A DNA stretch of 10,304 bases, from assembly GCA_038230275.1 (NCBI GenBank), contig JBBRNO010000189.1:1-10304 (forward strand), read 5' to 3'. The stretch is from JANXXV01 sp038230275. Lineage in GTDB: Bacteria > Acidobacteriota > Terriglobia > Bryobacterales > Bryobacteraceae. Within the stretch, counting starts at the first letter, position 1, and each line of letters starts with the position of its first letter. Positions 6,370 to 10,304 of this stretch are shown here, one piece after another. A model generated the notes under the pieces. The model searched no databases. It was not told the origin of the DNA and saw only the letters and a list, made by a program, of their open reading frames with translations. Made by a program: the position numbers and the translations under genes.

Positions 6370-8889
6370 CTACTCCAAAGCACCTATCAAGCCACGCTGA
6401 TGATCCAGGCGTTGGTGCCGGTCTCTAGCGAAACGCTGAACTCCAGCGAAAATCGAGCCGGCGTCCAAATGAGCCTCCGCGATTACGTCTGCTTCCAGTC
6501 CTCCCGTGAGCCACTGATCATTCCAATCGGAAGTGAGCGAATAGGCATCCGTCAGCGGTCCCACGTCGCGGATCGGCCATACGCGCCGCGTGCCGGTACT
6601 CACGATCATCAGGTCGTAGTAGGCCTCAGGCGGTAGTACCGCATGGCGATAAGCCTCCGGTTGCCGGTCGAACAACTCTTCGCTAATCGCCGCGATCACC
6701 TTGACGTTGATTCCAGCTTGCTCGAACAGCGGCAGTGCCCCGACCAAATTGAACGTCGAGCTGGACCCTTGCGCGATGACGTACCCATGTCTCGGTTTCC
6801 CAGGCGCAAAGTCACGAATCACATACAGTCCTTTCGCGGCCGCTTTGAGATCGGAATCGGCAAACCCGCGGCGGTCGGCGACCGGGAAATCGGGACGGGC
6901 CACCTCCAGCGTGATGATCCCCACCTTAGGATCGCGCGCGGCAATCTCAGCGGCGGCAAAGTAGCCTGCCGCCACGTCGTTGTAATCCCAGAAATTCAAG
7001 TGAATGGTTTGGCCGCGAGGAAATAGCTTCCATACCTGGGGCGCGAATATGCCGAAGTGGGTGCGCCCGTCAGCGGCGGTCTCGGGTCCAGAGTGAGCCA
7101 CCAGGATATGCAAGACGCCCATGCGAAACCGGCTGTCCTGGTTTTGCTGACTCCACACGCGGGCGGGCGTATACATCAAAGGCGTGAATGCGCCATACGT
7201 ACCGCTGAGGGCCCACACCCCGGAAAACTTCTCGGGGTCGACGGACGCACTCTGGCTTACCAATCCAATGGCAGTCGAAACGTTACCGGCTTCCTGAATG
7301 GCGGCCTTGATGCGCGTGCCCAGCGGATTCGATTCCGGATCGTAGTGCCCCCACAAACTTCCATGTTCGACATTGATGGATTCGGACAGATCGGCGGCCA
7401 GCGTTAAGAAGCGGTTCTCGGTGACATAGTTCAACCATTTCACAATTTCCGATACGGCTCGCCTTGCCCCGGCAATCTCGCCAGGCTGGCGAAAGAGGGT
7501 GACACTGACTTGCTTCCGCGCTCCCGACAGCCGGTTGGCGGCAGTCAGGCTCTGCGGTTCTACCGGTAGATTGGCCACCCGCAGGCGCTGATCCAGGAAC
7601 GGATCGGTCTTGACGTCGACACCTAGCGGCGCGTCGTCTTTGATGGTGTCACCCAGAGCCACTAACCGGTCCGCCAACCAGTCGCCGAGGCCGTTCCGGT
7701 CCAGCAGCGACATCACCACGTCGATATTGGTCTTGAACTGGATCAGCCGCTCGCGCGGATCGCTCACCGGGCCATCGTGAATTCCGGCGAACCGAACGCG
7801 GTAATGATCCTCGAACGTTTTTGCAAGAGCGACAAAATATTCCGAGTTCATCTTCATGGCATACGGATGGCTGCGGTAACCCACCACTTGCTCGCCGTGT
7901 CCAGGAATCTTTCCGCCGGCTGCGCCTGGCCAGTATCCCTTCGTAGTCTTGCCAATCACGATCATCGGGCGGCGGTCGGCGGGATCCCAATCCTCCATGC
8001 TCTTGAGCACTGCCCCGATTTGCCGGTAGTCGTTTCCATCCTCCAAAGGGAAAACATTCCAGCCATAGGAAGTCCACTGATCAATCAGCCGATAGCCCTG
8101 ATACTTGCGGTCGATGACGCCACCCAGCAGGGAATCGTCAATACCGGCATTGTTATCGGAAAGCAGGATGCGCAATCGCTTCCCGACCTTCATCGCCAAT
8201 GCTTGCGTCTTCAGCTCCTGGGCATGCCCCTCGGTCATGGCGAATTCACCTTCCACCGCAATGATCTTAGGCGAACCGCCTGCGCCGAAAATATCCCAGA
8301 ATGCCGCCTGGCCCGCGGCCGAAGCAATCCCCACGCCCGACGGGCCGCCATTTACATCATTGGTAACGTCGGTGCTCTCCGAGTGTCCGGCCAAGGCACG
8401 GATTCCCCTTCCGCGAGCCTGCGCAAACAGCGGGTGGTCTTCCAACCCGTGGTCTCGCAGCAGGGTGAGCATGGCACCTGCGCCACGCCGGAATCCCAGC
8501 GCATCGACCGGCAATATCGCGACATGCGGATCGACATGGAAAGCCTGGTCGCCCGTGGCTTCAAATCTGCGTGCCAGGGCTTGGCCCATGATCATCCACA
8601 AGGCGTAGCAGGTGGGAACATTATGCCCGCCGGCGAGCATGAATTTGTCGCCATGCGGATGCTTCGGACGGCGGTAGTCATACCGCATTCCGCCAAACTC
8701 CGGACCGGCGAGGTGTGCCGCCACATTGTAGGGTGTGCAGGCCAGCGGACCGCCAAAATGACCCGTCTGGGCATAGTTGCCCAGCAGCACCAGAGTCATA
8801 CAGGTCATGTACCCGATGTCTTCCAATTTCTCCTGTTCCACTGGTAGCTTCGTCAAGTCAACCAATGCCTGTCCGCTGGGCACGCTCAT
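6370..8889 (-). CDS. Transketolase-family thiamine-diphosphate enzyme, long form
   Basis: An 839-residue cytosolic protein with the transketolase domain order: ThDP-binding domain, pyrimidine-binding domain, C-terminal domain. Transketolases move two-carbon ketol units in the pentose phosphate or Calvin pathways. Evidence at the N-terminus is TGHFGGPLACTPYNVAAHL (42-60) and KFMLAGGHNVPTCYALW (82-98), equivalent to the GHPG and S-GH regions. The ThDP motif region runs from GEFAMTEGHAQE (214-225) to DNNAGID (245-251). The usual GDG is GEF here, so the metal-binding Asp is replaced by Glu. The middle domain has VAHSGPETAADGRTHFG, like the E-D-GPTH-P segment of transketolase. It is about 170 residues longer than classical transketolase, so the exact substrate is uncertain; another ThDP transferase role is possible. 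GGAGG lies 13 bases before the ATG, which is long, but no other in-frame start lies between. Confidence 0.8.
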   Translation of the reverse strand: MSVPSGQALVDLTKLPVEQEKLEDIGYMTCMTLVLLGNYAQTGHFGGPLACTPYNVAAHLAGPEFGGMRYDYRRPKHPHGDKFMLAGGHNVPTCYALWMIMGQALARRFEATGDQAFHVDPHVAILPVDALGFRRGAGAMLTLLRDHGLEDHPLFAQARGRGIRALAGHSESTDVTNDVNGGPSGVGIASAAGQAAFWDIFGAGGSPKIIAVEGEFAMTEGHAQELKTQALAMKVGKRLRILLSDNNAGIDDSLLGGVIDRKYQGYRLIDQWTSYGWNVFPLEDGNDYRQIGAVLKSMEDWDPADRRPMIVIGKTTKGYWPGAAGGKIPGHGEQVVGYRSHPYAMKMNSEYFVALAKTFEDHYRVRFAGIHDGPVSDPRERLIQFKTNIDVVMSLLDRNGLGDWLADRLVALGDTIKDDAPLGVDVKTDPFLDQRLRVANLPVEPQSLTAANRLSGARKQVSVTLFRQPGEIAGARRAVSEIVKWLNYVTENRFLTLAADLSESINVEHGSLWGHYDPESNPLGTRIKAAIQEAGNVSTAIGLVSQSASVDPEKFSGVWALSGTYGAFTPLMYTPARVWSQQNQDSRFRMGVLHILVAHSGPETAADGRTHFGIFAPQVWKLFPRGQTIHLNFWDYNDVAAGYFAAAEIAARDPKVGIITLEVARPDFPVADRRGFADSDLKAAAKGLYVIRDFAPGKPRHGYVIAQGSSSTFNLVGALPLFEQAGINVKVIAAISEELFDRQPEAYRHAVLPPEAYYDLMIVSTGTRRVWPIRDVGPLTDAYSLTSDWNDQWLTGGLEADVIAEAHLDAGSIFAGVQRFARDRHQRLDHQRGLIGALE

Positions 8890-8931
8890 GGGAAGTCTGA
8901 AACCTCCGGTCTCTGGAATCTGGGCACGGAA

Positions 8932-8963
8932 AGTCTATCACGAATCATAGTGCGCGATAGACT
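8932..8963 (-). promoter_or_regulatory. 11-bp inverted repeat around a -10-like TATGAT upstream of the transketolase-like gene
   Basis: The arms at 8932-8942 and 8953-8963 pair over 11 bp (one G-T in the RNA) around a 10-base loop. On the minus strand the loop contains TATGAT (8944-8949), a 5-of-6 match to a -10 box; the -35 is poor. A start about 7 bases on would give a leader of roughly 48 bases with GGAGG in it. A dyad centred on a -10 suggests an operator. The same hairpin could instead end the fumarase-tRNA transcript, though only three T follow it. Confidence 0.35.
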
Positions 8964-9012
8964 CCGAGAATGGGGTTGGATATCTGGATCGGGATGCCCG
9001 CAGACTTCCATA

Positions 9013-9087
9013 TGGTGGCCAGGGAGGGATTTGAACCCCCGACGCCAGCCTTTTCAGGGCTGCGCTCTACCCCTGAGCTACCTGGCC
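9013..9087 (-). tRNA. tRNA-Phe (anticodon GAA)
   Basis: A complete cloverleaf of 75 nt including an encoded CCA. The acceptor stem is GGCCAGG/CCTGGCC with discriminator A. The D arm is GCTC-loop-GAGC and the anticodon stem is CAGCC/GGCTG with loop CTGAAAA. The anticodon GAA is at 9053-9055. The variable loop is 5 nt, and the T arm is GGGGG-TTCAAAT-CCCTC with one G-U pair. It lies 25 bases after the fumarase stop on the same strand and may share its transcript. Its 3' end faces the transketolase-csm side. I saw no second copy of this 3' end in the window, so there is no evidence for an att site here. Confidence 0.97.
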
Positions 9088-9112
9088 GCCAAGTGATTAG
9101 TTTAACAGACAG

Positions 9113-10304
9113 CTACACCGTTTGTAACTGTTCCAACGCTTCTCCGGTCGCTTTTTCTATGCCGGCGTGAAGGCTGTTGCCGTGAGCGTCCATGGTTACG
9201 ATGGCCACGAAGTTGTTCACTTTCAAGTGCCACATGGCTTCCGGGGTGCCGAAGTCGATCAAATGAACGCCCAAAACTTTCTCAACCGTCCTGGCGTAAT
9301 ACTGGGCCGCGCCGCCAATGCCGTTCAGATAGACGGCTCCGCATTCCTTCAGCGCGGCCAGGGTCTTGGGGCCCATGCCGCCCTTACCGATGACGGCGCG
9401 GACCCCGTAATTCCGCAGCACGTCGGCCTGATAGGGCTCCTCCCGAATGCTGGTGGTTGGGCCGGCGGCCTTCACCTTCCAGTTGCCGTCTTCCTGCAGC
9501 ATCACCGGGCCGCAGTGGTAGAGCACCGCGCCGTGCAGGTCTACCGGGGGCGGGTTCTTCATCAGGTGGGCGTGCACGGCATCGCGTCCGGTGTAGATCT
9601 CGCCGCTGATGAGAACCACGTCGCCGACCTTCAGGCTGCGCACCTGTGCCTCGGTCAGCGGAGATTGCAGGACTACTTCGCGGCCGGTTAGCGGGAAGCC
9701 TTCCTGCTGGGTCATCTTCTCCACCGTGCGCGCTGGATCGCGATAGAGCCACTTGGTGATGGCGCCATTCTCTGCGTCCAGACGGATGCCCAGGCGGCGG
9801 TAGGCCCAACAGTCATAAGCCACCGAGACAAAGAAGCTGGCCGGCAGCCGATTGGCCGCCACGATCTTGCAGCCGATGAGCGATGCCTTGCCGCCGAAGC
9901 CCATCGGGCCAACGCCAAGCCGGTTGGCCTCGTCCATGATTTCGGCTTCGAGCCTGGCCAGTTCAGGAACCGGGTTGGAGTCATCCAGCGTGCGGAACAA
10001 CTCGTTCTTCGCCAGCACATACCCGTGGGCGCGATCGCTGCCAATGCAGACGCCTACCGCCCCTGGGGCGCAGCCTTGCCCTTGCGCCTGCCAGACCGCA
10101 TGCAGGATGCACTTGCGCACGCCTTCGATATTGCGGTCGGCGCGGCCTAGGTGTTCCAGTGTAGCGGGCAGCGAATATTGGATGTTCTTGTTCTCGCAGC
10201 CGCCGCCCTTCAGGATCAGCTTCACTTCGATCTCATTCTCTTCCCACTGCTCAAAGTGGATGACCGGGGTTTCGTGGCCGAGGTTATCGCCGCTGTTCTT
10301 GCCG
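9113..10304 (-). CDS. fumA: Class I (iron-sulfur) fumarate hydratase, single chain, 5' end beyond window
   Basis: A [4Fe-4S] hydro-lyase that interconverts fumarate and malate in the TCA cycle. About 396 residues are visible; the frame stays open to the right edge (GKNSGDNLGHETPVIHFEQW before the GTG at 10225), so that GTG is internal and the N-terminus is missing. The alpha part holds GGGCENKN and GQGCAPGAVGVCIG, the latter like the cluster-cysteine GxGC segment of class I fumarases. The beta part follows in the same chain: LTEAQVRSLKVGD, then LISGEIYTGRDAVHAHL, then AAGPTTSIR, GKGGM, and YLNGIGGAAQYYA, ending near MDAHGNSLH. Many bacteria split alpha and beta into two genes; here they are fused in that order. 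The related L(+)-tartrate dehydratase is the main alternative. tRNA-Phe lies 25 bases downstream. Confidence 0.9.
   Translation of the reverse strand, partial: GKNSGDNLGHETPVIHFEQWEENEIEVKLILKGGGCENKNIQYSLPATLEHLGRADRNIEGVRKCILHAVWQAQGQGCAPGAVGVCIGSDRAHGYVLAKNELFRTLDDSNPVPELARLEAEIMDEANRLGVGPMGFGGKASLIGCKIVAANRLPASFFVSVAYDCWAYRRLGIRLDAENGAITKWLYRDPARTVEKMTQQEGFPLTGREVVLQSPLTEAQVRSLKVGDVVLISGEIYTGRDAVHAHLMKNPPPVDLHGAVLYHCGPVMLQEDGNWKVKAAGPTTSIREEPYQADVLRNYGVRAVIGKGGMGPKTLAALKECGAVYLNGIGGAAQYYARTVEKVLGVHLIDFGTPEAMWHLKVNNFVAIVTMDAHGNSLHAGIEKATGEALEQLQTV

Noticed and set aside
7777..8847. 356-codon plus-strand open frame opposite the transketolase-like gene
   Set aside because: Mirror frame of a gene with strong transketolase motifs; no recognisable domain of its own.
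9013..9087. tRNA-Phe as the integration site of a csm-carrying island
   Set aside because: No second copy of the tRNA 3' end was seen in the window, and no integrase gene is present. The transketolase gene lies between the tRNA and csm.
10223..10225. GTG at 10225 as the fumarase start
   Set aside because: The frame continues upstream to the window edge with coding-like sequence, and class I fumarases have a longer N-terminal part. The gene is simply truncated by the window.

Overview
This GC-rich bacterial window is read almost entirely from the minus strand. Its centre is a compact five-gene type III-A (Csm) CRISPR interference operon, cas10/csm1-csm2-csm3-csm4-csm5, running right to left between about 5515 and 510. 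The genes abut or overlap by a few bases and look like one transcription and translation unit. To the right are housekeeping genes on the same strand: a long transketolase-family enzyme, a tRNA-Phe (GAA), and a single-chain class I fumarate hydratase whose 5' end runs off the window. No marker gene fixes the taxon. Base composition, the fused fumarase and the odd transketolase give me an impression of Acidobacteriota (Solibacter/Bryobacter-like), but this is weak.

Layout from left to right: 1-509 holds no intact gene. It contains a probable decayed minus-strand reading frame, a 12-bp tandem duplication that carries its in-frame stops, and a perfect 9-bp inverted repeat that looks like a mobile-element end or operator. 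510-5515 is the csm operon. 5519-6369 is about 850 bp with no recognisable gene. 6370-8889 is the transketolase-like gene, preceded by an 11-bp inverted repeat around a -10-like hexamer. 9013-9087 is the tRNA. 9113 to the right edge is the fumarase.

The csm genes would build a crRNA-guided ribonucleoprotein. Csm4 and Cas10 form the foot, Csm3 the catalytic backbone, Csm2 the small-subunit filament, and Csm5 the crRNA 3' end cap. Two parts are unusual. Cas10 has no HD nuclease domain and no Cys4 zinc ribbon, yet keeps the GGDD cyclase motif. Csm2 carries about 93 residues of Gly/Arg/Asp/Pro-rich low-complexity sequence before its normal domain. The catalytic aspartate of Csm3 is present. The expected outputs are therefore target-RNA cleavage and cyclic oligoadenylate signalling, without Cas10 ssDNase activity. 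No cas6, CARF/Csm6 effector, cas1/cas2 or CRISPR array is visible here, so crRNA supply and the signalling effector must lie outside the window.
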